Below, piece by piece: positions 23,162 to 39,600 of a DNA stretch of 64,000 nt. Made by a program: the position numbers and the translations under genes. Within the stretch, counting starts at the first letter, position 1. Each line of letters opens with the position of its first letter. The notes beneath the pieces are model-generated. The model saw nothing but the letters and a program-made list of their open reading frames with translations, was not told where the DNA came from and did not search any database. Source of the stretch: Gorsachius magnificus (Eukaryota; Chordata; Aves; Pelecaniformes; Ardeidae); NCBI GenBank assembly GCA_034008185.1, contig CM067081.1, positions 15,871,821 through 15,935,820 on the forward strand. Direction: 5' to 3'.

Positions 23162-26100
23162 GTAAGTCCATGCTGAAGAAGGTACACCTCGAAGCGTCTG
23201 TGGCTGTACGTGAGTGCACATCAGCTTGTGAATGCACGCTCAAGTTCTCTAATTTAAATCATGTGATACCTGAAATTAAATTTGAAGTAATTACAAAAAT
23301 GGTATTTTTTTCTGTATTTTATAGACATAGCCTAGAAGTAAAGTACCTACAGGGAATAATGTCACATTCACTGTTTGCACCTCTCTCATAGTACAAATTA
23401 CCAGAAGTGGAAATACCTTTATTACATTAAGCATAGGCATTTTGAAAATGAGCTATAATAAAAGGTTTACAAGTTTCTGCTTCAACTCTTTAGATTACTG
23501 CTTGAAATAAAAATGCATTTAGGCACTTAAGGTTTGATTTATAAAACTGTTATTTACTTTCATGCAGGTTCTTTACATAGTTTACTTGGTAAAAGAAAAC
23601 TTTGATCTCAAGAGTGCACAGTGTGACAAATGGGACTAAAGGTGTGAAAGAACTGAGGTATTCTCGGAATCAGTAAGTAGATTGTACTGCAATGTATTGT
23701 ATTTAAAGAAAAATAGTGGCAACATTTTACAAGTGAAGTGCAGAAGCTAGGGCTGCCTGGAGGAATGTCAGATTGGCAAAAATACTCTAGACATGGGATC
23801 CTCTTCAAAACTGTGTGTTTGGTCTGATCTGGCACTTTCAGGATATTCACACTGAACTTGCTAGGTGTTTTTTTAGGTTGTTATATAAACTAGAACCAAG
23901 GTACTACCTAGGACAGCTTCTTGGCTGTCATCTAAATTGCTAGTGATTGTTACCCATGAGAACTTTGATTAAGACATATAAGGTCTGCCGCATTTGTAGC
24001 TGAGATACAAGCAGAAATCTCATTACCACTTATGTAGGTGTTCCCAAATTCTAGCATGTTAATTCAGGGGAGAGGGGAGAATATTATTTTATACTGCTAC
24101 ACCTTCTGTAATAAAAAAGAGACCAAACAAACAGAATGGAGATGAACTGCTCATGAAAGTTGCAATAGAGAAAGAATGCATCCGTGGTTGCATTCTTTAA
24201 ATGCAGCTTTTATTTATTCTAATTTATTACTTTTATGTTGAAGCCCACCTCTAATGATTTCAAGGTTTTTGTGTCATTTGGCTGATTCCCTTCAGGGGAA
24301 GGCAGGACAGGCCTGATTCAGGTTCTTCCTGATCCCACATCCAGTCACAAATGTCAAGAACATTGTGTTCAATCTTTTGCAAAGCTCATTTTCATAAAGA
24401 ATAAGTTTTTTATCGGGTAACCATTGATTTCAGAGTAATGGTTGAACTCTAAGTGAATTATTTGTGGGAAGTATTATGTAATCAGGAATGCCACCATGAC
24501 ACTGTCCTGTAATTGAAAATAAAAGATATTTAACATTAGAGACTCCAATTTATCTTCACAATTTTTGCACAAATAGCAGTTAATGGAATGGGCAAATGCT
24601 TTTGGCAATGTCCTGTATTCTGTAATTCATACCCGAACTGGGCAGATTGGTGTTGAATGCAAACTGTTTCTTTCAGCACCACATTACTTTGCTCCTAGAT
24701 ATCTCTGCTTTGAGTACAAAGCTCCATCTAGGGAAAACCTGTAGTGATACCACAGATCCCTTTCACCCTGACATGGCCTTTAGGGCAGGATAGTGTCCAT
24801 GGATGGTGGGACAATGATTCTGAAAAGGACTTAGAAGCCTTGGTAGATGACTAGTTGCACATGATCTTCCAGTGTAAGGCAGTAACTAAAATGTTTAATG
24901 TAATCATTGTGTAACTGTATAAGGGTGTCTAAGAAAAGAGCAGAAGGCATTTATGGGGGTTTTCTGGGTTTTTTCACCCTTTATTTGACATTATAAAGGA
25001 CTGCTGGAATATATCCATTTCTGGGCCCTACAAGTTAAAAAGGATGTTGATGGATGGGAGAGGACTCAGCAGATTGAGTAGAAAACTGGCATTTTTATTA
25101 AAAATAAAATTTGTTTTGTTTAGCACAACAAAAGGTGAGCTCTAGAGTGAAGGAGGAGAAACCATCAACAACATCATCAACTCCTGGGAAAGACTTGGGA
25201 CACTGGTGACTCATTGTAACGCTCCTCTCGGACAGATGCTGAGAACTGTAGGATGCAGAGGGGCTGGGGAAGGGTGAGCCCAACAGCAGAGAAAGGGGTA
25301 AATAGTAGGAAATGTACTAATAATTTTGGCTATATCATTATTAAGACTTTTTCTGTATTAGTATTCTTTTCTTCCCCACCCCCCCTTTTTTTTTCTATAA
25401 TAATTACATCTGCAATAATAGTAATTCTTTGATTAAACTGCTAAGTTAACAATTCCTGGCTTTGCAAACAAGGTGTTTTCTTTTGCCTACAGCAAGATTT
25501 GTAATGTCAGCAGAACTGGGTAAATTTAGATTGATCCTTCTTTTGGTATTCAGCAAGATAGTGAGCCACCATTTGCCACCACTGTGTTTAATAGCTGTTA
25601 GGCTACAAAAATATGTCTAAACCTTTCAGAATCCATTTATAAATTTGGGTCTCCACAGCCAGTGAATATCCTGTGTCAGTGAATTCCACAACTGAGTTAT
25701 CTGCTGTGTAAAGAGAGTACATCTTCATTTAAAATCTTCCATAACATTTAATTGGGAGTACTTTACTTTTTGAGTTACAAGAAATAATGAATATCTCACT
25801 ATACTCGGTATGTCAGCTCTGTCAGATCCCTTCATGTGGCCAAGCTGAAGACCTCTAGTGTTTTCTGGTTTTCTGATGTGAATGGACATCCATACTTTCC
25901 TATATCCCTGAGCAGCCTACTGCTTTTCTCTGTGCTTCTTGCTTTATTGCCTGTGAACTTTATTTTTAGGCCTGACAGAAAACAGTAACAATTTCCACCC
26001 TCAAATAATTATTCTCAGTCTTTTCCAACAAACAGTGTTCATCTGTAGTTCTCTGGCTTGTGGCAGTTCCTGCTGTAACAAAAATCAAACAGATAATATT

Positions 26101-27854
26101 TTTTCTAGTCCTTTTCTGAGATTTTTATTCTTATATATAAATCCAAAATAATTCCGTTGATGTCAGTGGAGCTACTTGAGACTGACATTGCTGAAACTGA
26201 AAACATAATTTTTATACCATTAAGAACATCCTGCTTGAGGTGGGTTTTGTTGAAGATATAATTTTATAAAAACAGAAAAAGAAAGCATCTTCTAATTGGA
26301 TGACATTTCCAGTTAACACTATCAAAGAGAAGCCAAGAGGACTGTTCTGTGACAGGCCATAGTTCATACTTGTGCAGCTCATCAGTTCTTTCCCATCAAG
26401 TATCTATGAGCTTTTTACCTGTGGCAGCTTTAATATACGTTGCTAAGGCTGGACTTGCTGCTGCTGCTGGTGTAATTACATTTATTCTCCAGACATCTTA
26501 TTCCCCTGTTAATACCAGGTGTCACTGACCCTCATGTAGAGTATGTAGCAGTTAAGCCCCATTTTGGAATTAAAAGCTGAAACAACAGGACCCTTTGTGG
26601 GAGGCCAAGTTCCTGCACAGTGCTGGGGTGGGAGCTTCATTGCCTGATGTCAGGGTTTTCCCTGGATCTGAATATATCACAGCTGACAGGGTGCTGAGGG
26701 CAATACCCTTGTTTCTCTTAGGAATGGCAGCAGTAAAGGCAAATATATATTTTTATTATTCATCTGAGAAGGAAAAAGTGCCCTGGGTGGAACTGTATAT
26801 AAGTGAGAAAGAAAATGGAGAAATATTCAGAAAGCAGTGAGATAGACAGTTATTAAATAGCCAGATGAAAATAGGGTTGGCAAAAGAACCTTGTAAAAGA
26901 AGTGTAAGAGAGAGTGCACTTGGGCAGATTGCAAAGCTTGGAAAAGCATGTTGGATTTAAGGATATATCCTGTAGAACAGGGGAAAAAAAAGTCAAGCGT
27001 AAGGATGGCTATACTGAATCCAAAAAATACCTGTGTAGCTTAGTGTTTGGTCTCCCATAAGGACCACCTAGACAAGAATATAATAATAGGACAAGCATAC
27101 AGTAGTAATTCCCAAGAAAAACATACTAGCTTTTACTAATTTGTAGGTCAGGAAGTCCATGAGGTAGGAACTCATGTGAAATCATTTAATGGATGTTTTT
27201 TCTCCATTAATTTGTCCAGACAGTATTTGAACCTTATAAACTTTAAGTACTCAGATCATAGAATAAAAGGAATTTCCTCAAGAATGATGGCCCTTTCGGA
27301 AGTGAAAGGTTACGAGTATTACAGCACCAGGAGTGGAGTCTCATGTGGTGAAATCAGACAAGCTCCACTGAATGTCACTGTTAACAGTGTTAACAGTGTT
27401 AACTGTTAACATACCTCACTGCAAAACAAAACAAAGCTCTGGGAGTATGTAGTGTTCATGGCATGACCTCTATTTTTTATTTCTTTGATCTCAGACACAG
27501 CCGTATAGAAAACGAAGAGTTACAGGCTGAGACATAAACTTTAGAGATGGACTTACCATCACTTCGTGTGTTGGAAGACCATTTTCCTGTAGCTGAGAAC
27601 TTGAAATGACGGTGTATTTCTTACCTTGAGATATTTTATCTACTACTCTCTGTCCATCCTTGCAATGTCAAAATGGCCATCTCACTTCATTCCTGATGAA
27701 TGAACTGTCTTTATATTTTTTTACTATTATTTTTCTTTTTGGTAAGCTGTTTATTGGGGAAATGGATACATTAAAAGATAGATGAAAGTGTCTTTATACC
27801 AAGTATAACTTTCTTCCTAGTTTTCTTTATATAATTCAATGTTTCCATTTCCAG

Positions 27855-27937
27855 GATTCCAGAAGAAACTAATCCCAAGGACATCATGCCACACATTTCA
27901 GAGAAGCTCTGGACTAAAGATGATTCTCCCTCGTTAG
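27855..27937 (+). CDS. candidate exon B of an unassigned plus-strand transcript
   Basis: An 83-bp segment between acceptor TTTCCATTTCCAG and donor GTAGGA at 27938. In phase 2 to 1 it encodes an acidic, Pro-containing peptide (IPEETNPKDIMPHISEKLW, then TKDDSPSL) with no stop; the two other frames contain stops. It joins candidates A and C in frame. No domain family was recognised. Confidence 0.38.
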
Positions 27938-28681
27938 GTAGGAGAAATGGTAGACTGAAAGAAAGGACTGAGGTTGTGTCTGAATGTGCATTACCCCAGC
28001 ACAGGTAAACATTGTTACAATCACCAAGGAGAAGAGGAGACAATGCAGACACAGTAAAAAAAATCTAAAAATATGTAAAATGAAGGAGGGGTGTTATGTA
28101 AAGAGATTAATGTGAAAGGAAAAAACAATAACTTCAGACTAGAAGAGGGGGATTGGTAAGTCCCCCCTGCATACCTTGCAACAGTATGTATTTAAACTGT
28201 AGAAATTGCTAGCGCTTTGAGTAAAATGCTGTTTCTGCTGTATTTGGCAGAGGCAGATGAGAAGAGATGAAGATTCATCCTGCAGTATTTCTGATGGCTA
28301 AGGAAATGACAATCTTCATCACATTTTTTATGTCTTCGGTTATACAAACTGTTTCAAAACCTTATAAGATAATAAATATTTAAAATCTGGATAATGAGAA
28401 AAACTAGAGCATAGCACTGGACTTTTATTCAGACAAATAAAAAAATAAATAACCTGTTTCAATTTTTACTAATCAAATGTAATCTGTACATACATCTATA
28501 TGGACAGATAGATTTTTATAAGACCATTATATTTAGAAGTACTTCTTATAAGAAAGAAAAAATAATGAGTGGTACAATTAAAATTATCCAAATATGTGTA
28601 TTTTGTCTTAAACATTTATTTGACAGCAGATGAAGTAGAATCAATAGTGTAATGTGGATTTAAACTAATCTTTTCCTACAG

Positions 28682-28788
28682 GTCTTGTGCACCTCTTTAC
28701 ACAATTCTGTCACAAATATATCAACTTTGCCCTTTCGAAATATCACTCCATGTTTGATGGAATAGGCTCAGGATACCCGAATGACTGG
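28682..28788 (+). CDS. candidate exon C of an unassigned plus-strand transcript
   Basis: A 107-bp segment between an excellent acceptor (CTTTTCCTACAG) and an excellent donor (GTAAGT at 28789). Of the three frames only the one compatible with exon B (phase 1 to 0) is open. It reads LVHLFTQFCHKYINFALSK and ends SGYPNDW, which looks like ordinary globular protein, but I cannot place it in a family. This is the best single piece of evidence that the plus-strand transcript may be coding. Confidence 0.4.
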
Positions 28789-29057
28789 GTAAGTCCCAGT
28801 AATAGCTTCTCTAGGGTAGTAAATGTTACTTTATTAAAACAGAAGTAAAGCTTATCTTTTATATGTGGATAGTCAAAGGACCCATCAGAAATGTTAACAC
28901 ATTTGAGAGTTCATTTGCTGCTTGTTGTACTATCTAGAACAGCAAAGCTGCATTTAAATACATTTTTATTTAAAAGAACAGTAGTACAAGCAAACAAAAA
29001 TTCAAAGCCCTACGAAAACAAAATACTATGTGATTACCCATTTCTTCTTTTGTACAG

Positions 29058-29087
29058 AAGAGGAGGGAGCAGATTCTATTTAAGTGA
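29058..29087 (+). CDS. candidate terminal exon D (coding part)
   Basis: The acceptor TTTCTTCTTTTGTACAG ends at 29057. Continuing in phase 0 from exon C gives nine codons (KRREQILFK) and TGA at 29085-29087, then a short 3' UTR and a poly(A) signal at 29158. A different frame is open from here to 29157 but does not match the phase of exon C. The combination of acceptor, early stop and AATAAA makes this a good last-exon candidate for the transcript. Confidence 0.33.
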   Translation, partial: KRREQILFK

Positions 29088-29157
29088 CATAATGCACTTA
29101 GGTGTCCTCAGATATGTACTAGAGAGAGCATGTAAAACCTTACACAGAATGCAGTAG

Positions 29158-29163
29158 AATAAA
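29158..29163 (+). terminator. poly(A) signal AATAAA for the candidate plus-strand transcript
   Basis: A canonical AATAAA hexamer 71 bp after the candidate stop codon at 29087, in the right place to end the transcript of candidate exons A-D. AATAAA is common in AT-rich DNA, so its value is only in context. Confidence 0.35.
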
Positions 29164-30259
29164 GTGAAGAAGGAAGAGGCAGCAGCACCCTTGCTAAATT
29201 TGCTCTTGTCCCTCATTTCCCCTAATGGTGGGATCTATAGTAGTAACTGCTGCGGGCTGTGGACAGGTAACATGCACTTTACAACAGGGTGTAAAGCAAG
29301 TGCAGTTTGCTGAGCTGTGCCGCTAGATGGAGGCAGATATTGCATAGTTCACATATAGTAGGGTGGGGTGTGCCAGTGGCAGCTGTTTTCCCCAAAGAAA
29401 GGTCCTGTATGCAAATGGAAGCGCAACAGGAGCTTGGCAAGAGGTAAGGTGCTGCTGACAGATCATCAGTGGTGCCTTTGCCCTCTCTGAGGATAATAGT
29501 CCTGGCTCCAACTTGATGTCACATGCTGTGGAGATGCTAGCTGAGTGCCACTGCCTCTCAGAGATGCCTCCTTCAAGACACAAGGGTGCCTCACTCCCAC
29601 CTTGTGCTGGCCCTGCTGCAGGCCAGTCAGCCTGTGTGCTCACTGGAAGCTGTATCCCAGATGTGGCCCATTGTCAGGACAGTCTTCCTAGAAGTACACC
29701 TCTGGAGTTTTAACCTATTCATCTCAGTTCATATGGAAATTAATTGTACACTGGAAAACAGATCTGCTACTTTCAATCAAATATTTGTTCTCATGCCTTC
29801 CTCGTTTGTCAGTGCAGTGCCTCCTCCAGCATGGTGCATGGATTGTCCCATGTGTCCTTAGGAATGGTTCTTTCTGCACAGTCTTTCCTCAGATGATGTC
29901 TGTCTTCTATGTGTGTTTTATCTTAAGATGCACTATTGAGTGATTTGAGCTCAATAAAGAGCATGGTGTGTCTCTGTTTTGTGCTATGTTCCCTGTGAGG
30001 ACTTTGGCCAAGAGAACAGGGTACTTTCTGTCAACATTGCATCTTTCCAGGACCCCCCAGGTCAACCCAAGTTGGTGGAGCATCCCCACAGGCCATGGAC
30101 CTCACTAGTACCATTTTTCATAGACTTTAATGCATTCTAGGATCTGACCCTCTATTCTGGGACTTCCTGTTTTTCTTGCACCTCAAGACTCCTGTGCCCT
30201 CAAAATAATATCCACTTAGCACTAGCTATTTAATCTTTGAGCTTCATGTGGAAGAAACG

Positions 30260-30837
30260 TGTCCTGGTTTCAGCTGGGATAGAGTTACTTTTCTTCCTAG
30301 TAGCTGGCATAGTGCTGTGTTTTGAGTTTAGTATGAGAAGAATGTTGATAACACCCTGATGTTTCAGTTGTTGCTGAGCAGAGCTTACACCAGTCAAGGA
30401 CTTTTCAGCTTCCTCTGCTCTGCCAGGGGCACAAGAAGCTGGGAGGGGGCACAGCCAGGACAGCTGCCCCCAGCTGGCCCAAGGGGTATCCCAGACCATA
30501 TGGCATCATGCTCAGCTTATAAAGCTGGGGGAAAAAGAAGGAAGGGGGGGACATTCAGAGAGATGGCATTTGTCTTCCCAAGTCACTGTTACATGTGATG
30601 GAGCCCTGCTTTCCTGGAGATGGCTGAGCATCTGCCTGCCCATGGGAAGCAGTGAATTAATTCCTTGCTTTGCTTTGCTTGCGTGCATGGCTTTTGCTTT
30701 CCCTATTGAACTGCCTTTATCTCAGCCCATGAGTGTTCACATTTTTACCCTTCTGATTCTCTCCCCCATCTCACTGTGAGGGGAGTGAGCGAGCGCCTGT
30801 GTGGTGCTTAGTTGCCGGCTGGGGTTAAACCACGACA
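30260..30837 (+). mobile_element. solo ERV LTR (avian ERVL-like)
   Basis: A 578-bp element bounded by TG (TGTCCTGGTTTCAGCTGGG) and CA (GGTTAAACCACGACA). The same start and end occur at 58620-59853, so the boundaries are set by comparison. It contains a TATA-like CTTATAAAG at about 30515. No gag, pol or env sequence flanks it, so it is a solo LTR left by recombination of an old provirus. The expected 5-bp target duplication is decayed (AAACG against GAATG). Confidence 0.85.
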
Positions 30838-32963
30838 GAATGGCTAGTAACTGATGGGAGTTTTTGCAAACTTCTGTCTTACCAGAAGTGAGAGACCTTT
30901 CTGAGGGGGAAGCACTTGAAGGAACCATGCTTCGTACCCTATCCTTACATATACTTGACACTCTGGATGTCTCAGTCAGTGACTTATTCCAGCCATCCCA
31001 CCATTCTTGCAGCGGGTATTAGGTTAGATGGGCCGGACTAACAGGAATTCTTTATGGAATAAACTGCTGTCCATCTGGCAGGTCAGGAGCTTTAATTCTC
31101 TCTCCTCCCCTCTTCAGCTAGTTGCTCCCTCTCCTTATGGAGATTGTAGGGTTGCTGTCTTACCATTGCTGGAGGCACTTACAAGGCAATCATAGAGCAG
31201 TGGTGATCCCATGGATGGTGAAGATCCTTTTTCTGCTGCAGTACTTTGAAAGTAAAGTGTCAGCTAGGAAGGGGAGTGATTAGAAGTCAGAAGGAAAGCA
31301 TGAAAAGATAGTTTCACAATGTGACAGAGAGGAATTGACCTTCATTCCTTACAGCTTGTTTCACATCCCTTCTGGCTCCAGGGAGCCAGGACGAGCAAAC
31401 CCCAGAGATCAGTTTGTACCCAGAAACTTGACTGGGAATTACACCTACCTTGGGAAGTGTATTAGTGTTTAGATGCTATCCTAGGAAATGTATATATCTG
31501 GTGACTGAGACAGCAGGACATGAGTTTTCTGAGTTATTTAGATTAAAATTACTTCTCCTCCTTTCCACCCAGCCCTTGAGTTGTAACAGATGCTACCACT
31601 TTCTTGTGTCCCACATTGCCCATCAGCAGACTTTCTTCTCTCAGGTGTCCTGCACCAAACCTGGGGCTGGGAAAATTTTTTCCCAGTTGTATGTGGACTC
31701 AGAGCCCTTGCATCACCAGGCAGCAGCTCTTGAACTGGAAAAGGCTCTTGGATAAAGGCTGGGAAATGCTGTCAAGAGTTTGAGAGACTAGACCTTTGTG
31801 CACATTTGGCAAATATGTTGAGATAGAAGATGACTTCTCTTCCCACCAGGGACCATAAAAAACTCCTAATGGAGAAATCATTGGTCCCATAAGAGTTTAT
31901 TGTGTTAAATATGCAAAAAAGCTCCAGTGTTTGTAGACCAGTGCCTGTGTGCCGAATAAGCTAGTCTCATCACATCCTTCCCAACCTCTCCAAGGACTGA
32001 CCCTAGTGGAGGCTTTGAAGTTTCTCAGGTGATGCTTTGCTCAGGGAGCCAGGAAGGCATAGCCGTTTTCTCCTGGGGTTGAGACATTGGTGCATTTTCT
32101 TGTGTCATTTCAGCTTTTCAGTTCTGGCAGGAGGACAGGCATCCCACCCTGCAGCAGAGAGTAGCTCAGGCCCCCAGGACAACTGACCAGCTCCAGCAAC
32201 CAGGAGGCCATCCTAGTTTTTCCAGGGTTATGCCTGTCTGTGCTTGTTCTTGTTTTCTGGCAATGTGGGATTAGTCTTCCAAAGGAGAGAAGGAGAATTC
32301 CTGTTATGTTGGGTTTTTTTAATTTCAAAATACTTGAGAGGTGTTTGAATGTCACGGTGGACAATGGAAATCCTAGTCCACCAATTCTTAAACCTGGCGA
32401 GCTGGGGAGGACACAAAGTTGAAAAGCTGTTCCCTTTGGGAAAGCATCCCAGCCTGTGCTGAAGGACGCACTGTGGAGACCTTCTTCTCTATGTGTGAGC
32501 CATATAGGAAGCACACTTTGATTCTGAGGAGGCAGCAGTAGGTACTATGAAGGCCCAGGTCATGCATGGGAACTGAAAGCCATCCAGGAACAGGGTTTGT
32601 GCCTCCAGTAGTAAATGCACATAGGCTCTTTGGGTACCTATGCCTCTATTTGGAAAGATATTTGTCTGTCTGTCTGTCATACATGCAGGAGTTATTTAAG
32701 CCCCCAGTGAAATGATAGAAGAAAAAAAAAACATTAGACAAAAGAGTATACAGGTTTGGTTTTTTGGGGTTTTTTGTTTGTTTTTTTTTTTTTTTTCAAT
32801 TGCTAAGTGAAATTGTATAAAGTGCAAATAAATCAATATAAAAATTCAAGGAGAGAAAGTGCATTCCAGGAGTTTACCATTTCAATTAGCCAGAGGATTA
32901 AAATTGTTTTGGAACACTAAAACAAACAGATGTGAATTCTTTGGTCCTTTTGAAGCACTTTCT
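30838..32963. other. sequence downstream of MMP7, no supported gene
   Basis: Contains the presumed MMP7 3' UTR just left of 32964. There is no AATAAA on the minus strand within about 1 kb of the stop (one lies at about 31896), so the poly(A) site is unclear. A TGTC microsatellite occurs at about 32665 and a T-rich tract at 32756-32796. Open frames here show no motif. Confidence 0.45.
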
Positions 32964-37085
<4,122 letters not shown>

Positions 37086-37162
37086 AGTGCCCAGCTTGTC
37101 AAGGAGCCTTGCTACAGCAGAAAGGGTTTTACCTTCTGTCTCCAAAGACCACAGCTAAAATG

Positions 37163-37206
37163 CTTATATAGATCCTGATCCAAGCAGCAATTACATATGT
37201 GACTCA
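37163..37206 (-). promoter_or_regulatory. MMP7 core promoter: TATA box and AP-1 site
   Basis: On the minus strand TATATAAG lies at 37170-37163, placing the start of transcription near 37140 and leaving a 5' UTR of about 55 bases. A perfect AP-1/TRE palindrome (TGAGTCA; plus strand TGACTCA) is at 37200-37206, about 60-65 bp upstream of that start. This TATA plus proximal AP-1 arrangement is the known architecture of inducible matrix metalloproteinase promoters. Confidence 0.8.
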
Positions 37207-37864
37207 CTTTTTGGTGGTGTTAATGTAATGTCATCACTATTCTAAGAAGTAGATGAAAGCATGTTAAACAAATCTTTCCTTTGACTTCCCTGTTGATGAC
37301 ATGTCACAGCTAGCAGCCAGCTTTGGCAGTCTGTTTTCATATTATCCCAGTAGTGAAACCACAGGGTCATAGGGAAGTTCACTTTCTGTAACTTCATCAG
37401 TACAGTTACTGTATAATCACTTCTTACTGCACTTCCCCCAAGTTCCTTATACACAAAGGCATTTTGCAACAGCCTTTTGGTCAGACGGCCTGCCGGTATT
37501 GGTTGATGCAGGGGCAGAGATGAGATGGATGGGAGCACTCTCTTGCTGAAACTACTGGCATTTCCTAGGGAACATGAACAACACTGTCTAGGTAATTTTT
37601 CTGATTCGAATTCTCTTGTGAGGTATCTTATGCTGCAGGAAATCCAGTTCAGTGAAGTTAAAGAGGTTTCTGCTGTTTTTACGGAGATCAGAAGACAGCT
37701 CTTTAAATGTGCCCTCTAGAAACAGGAAGCTGTGGGAAGCCTTTTTCCCTTTCCTCCCAAATGAGATGGCCTTTTGGGAGTGTCTCTTTACATTGGAGAA
37801 CTAGATATAAAACATAATTTACAAGAATGAGTGAAAGCCCTCAGGAAAAAAGAGAGGCACTTAC

Positions 37865-37931
37865 CCTATCAAACGTGGAGCTCTCTTCTACTTCCAGCTG
37901 TACCAGTGCAATCTGACAGAGGTCCATAAAG
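37865..37931 (-). CDS. candidate exon of unassigned minus-strand transcript
   Basis: A 67-bp segment between a strong acceptor (GGTTTTCTCTGTCCAG) and a perfect donor (GTAAGT at 37864-37859). In phase 2 to 0 it is open: FMDLCQIALVQLEVEESS, then TFDR; one of the other frames has a stop. A possible last exon lies at 37564-37481 (acceptor TGTTCCCTAG, 27 codons, stop). It ends about 300 bp upstream of the MMP7 TATA box, on the same strand. No family was recognised; it does not resemble a metalloproteinase exon. Confidence 0.3.
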
Positions 37932-39600
37932 CTGGACAGAGAAAACCAAAGCTGGGCAGGGCAGCCACAACCTCCCTCATCTCATGAGACCAACACTGGT
38001 CTCAGCTTCACTCCACCAAACCCCACTGGAAGTGATAGTTTTTGAGGACTGGAAACACCAGTCAACAGGCTGGCTTGTGATTTTTTTCAGGCTGTGCAGC
38101 TTTGTGACTATATTACCTCTAAACTGAAAGGAAAGGTGCATAGATGGGAAAAGGCCATTACTGTTTCCCACAACAGGACAGCTCCTATGGGTATAGCTGA
38201 ACATGTATGGAAGAGTTTGTGGGTTACTAACTTCAGTCCAATGTACTTCTGCCTGACGTGATTTGAGAGATGATCTGTACCAAAACACTGCTGAATTATG
38301 CAGGAGAGGACTAAATTACACAGTAATGTCTGTAACAGTTGCTAAATGAACCATGCTTCCACCTGAGACTGAAAACTGCCCAGATACCTGCCATGTGATC
38401 ATTTCTGTACATTTTGGTAGGAAATCTATTGATGTCCAAATTTTCAAGCTTGATTTAAAAAAAAGCTGGTTTATTGTTAGGAGCAGGTTCTCTCTTTCTT
38501 CCTCAACAACTGACTTTATGTCTCACTGGCAGTAAAGTAGGATCTGGACCAGGGTCTGGGTAGCAGGGGATGGGGATGTGCTTAAACCACTTTGAACTCC
38601 ATGGATCTAGCGTGTGGTACTGATTATTTCCTCATATGCACAAGAGGAATTTGAAAGCCTCCAGAGCCCCATTCCAGTTGACAGACTATTGAGCAACTCA
38701 CATGTATCTTTAACTGCTATGGGCAAAACTGAAAAGGAGAGTTCAAATACAGGAGCTTCCTGAGAAAGGACAGGTGTCATGTTCCATTTTATTTTCTGCT
38801 GGAAATTTGTCAATTACCCTCTTTTTCTTTTTTTTTTTCAAAAAAGAGGGAGAGTTTTGATGAACATTGGGCTTGAATTGAAATAAAAAACTTCCAGGAA
38901 AAGAATTTTCATTTCTTTGGGCTCAAAATCAGCAGGAATCTAGTAAGATCAATATCAAAAGGAAGTGGATGCTAACTTTTAGATTTAGCTGGGTGAATTT
39001 TGCAGACTTTATCTTTTTGTCTTTATTTTGAATGACAAAAACTGTTATGGGTCAGGAAAAATAATTTCCTGCCCAAACATCATAGTCATTTACATTCAGC
39101 AGAGAAGCTGTGCCTATGCCAGATACTATGGCTTGTGTAGAGAAAGTTCAAGGAGGTTAGAAGAAATACTGTTAGAAACATTTAATCATAGAAGTTGCTG
39201 TAGCCACACAGAAAATAAAAGTGCTCCATGATATAAAATTCTGTTAAGAAGACTCACAATATTGCCACTGAAATGTTTACACTGTGACATTTTCTGAAGC
39301 AAGTAACTCTGCTGTGAACAAGGATGCTTCATGAAACTATGTCCTATGTGGAACTCATTGATGGGCATCAGAGCTTTTGTGGTCTAGAGTAAAATACATA
39401 TATAGAAATTAAGACCTGAGTCTCCTTTGGACATGAGTGGGATGAAAAAGTGAAGTAGAAATGAATGATTCAGTGGTGAATGATCACCATTTCTTGGTCA
39501 TTTGACTTGGACAGGAGGCTCAGCTGGATTCTGCCCCACCTGCACGCAGCCAACAAGTGGAGTTAATGTGAGTCAAGAGCTGCTCAAATGTCTTTGTGAA

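Larger units (their letters stand above)
23162..30259. other. introns of the candidate transcript and intergenic sequence
   Basis: Mostly AT-rich DNA without recognised repeats. It includes a cluster of four GTTAAC palindromes at 27380-27410. The stretch 29164-30259 is slightly richer in GC and holds only short open frames with no motif. Confidence 0.4.

Noticed and set aside
29058..29157. Alternative reading of the last plus-strand candidate exon (RGGSRFYLSDIMHLG...)
   Set aside because: This frame needs a phase-2 entry, whereas candidate exon C ends in phase 0.
37242..37538. 98-codon minus-strand frame directly upstream of MMP7
   Set aside because: All three frames are partly open here. 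It overlaps the start of the MMP7 promoter region and has no domain; it is mentioned only as possible transcript sequence.
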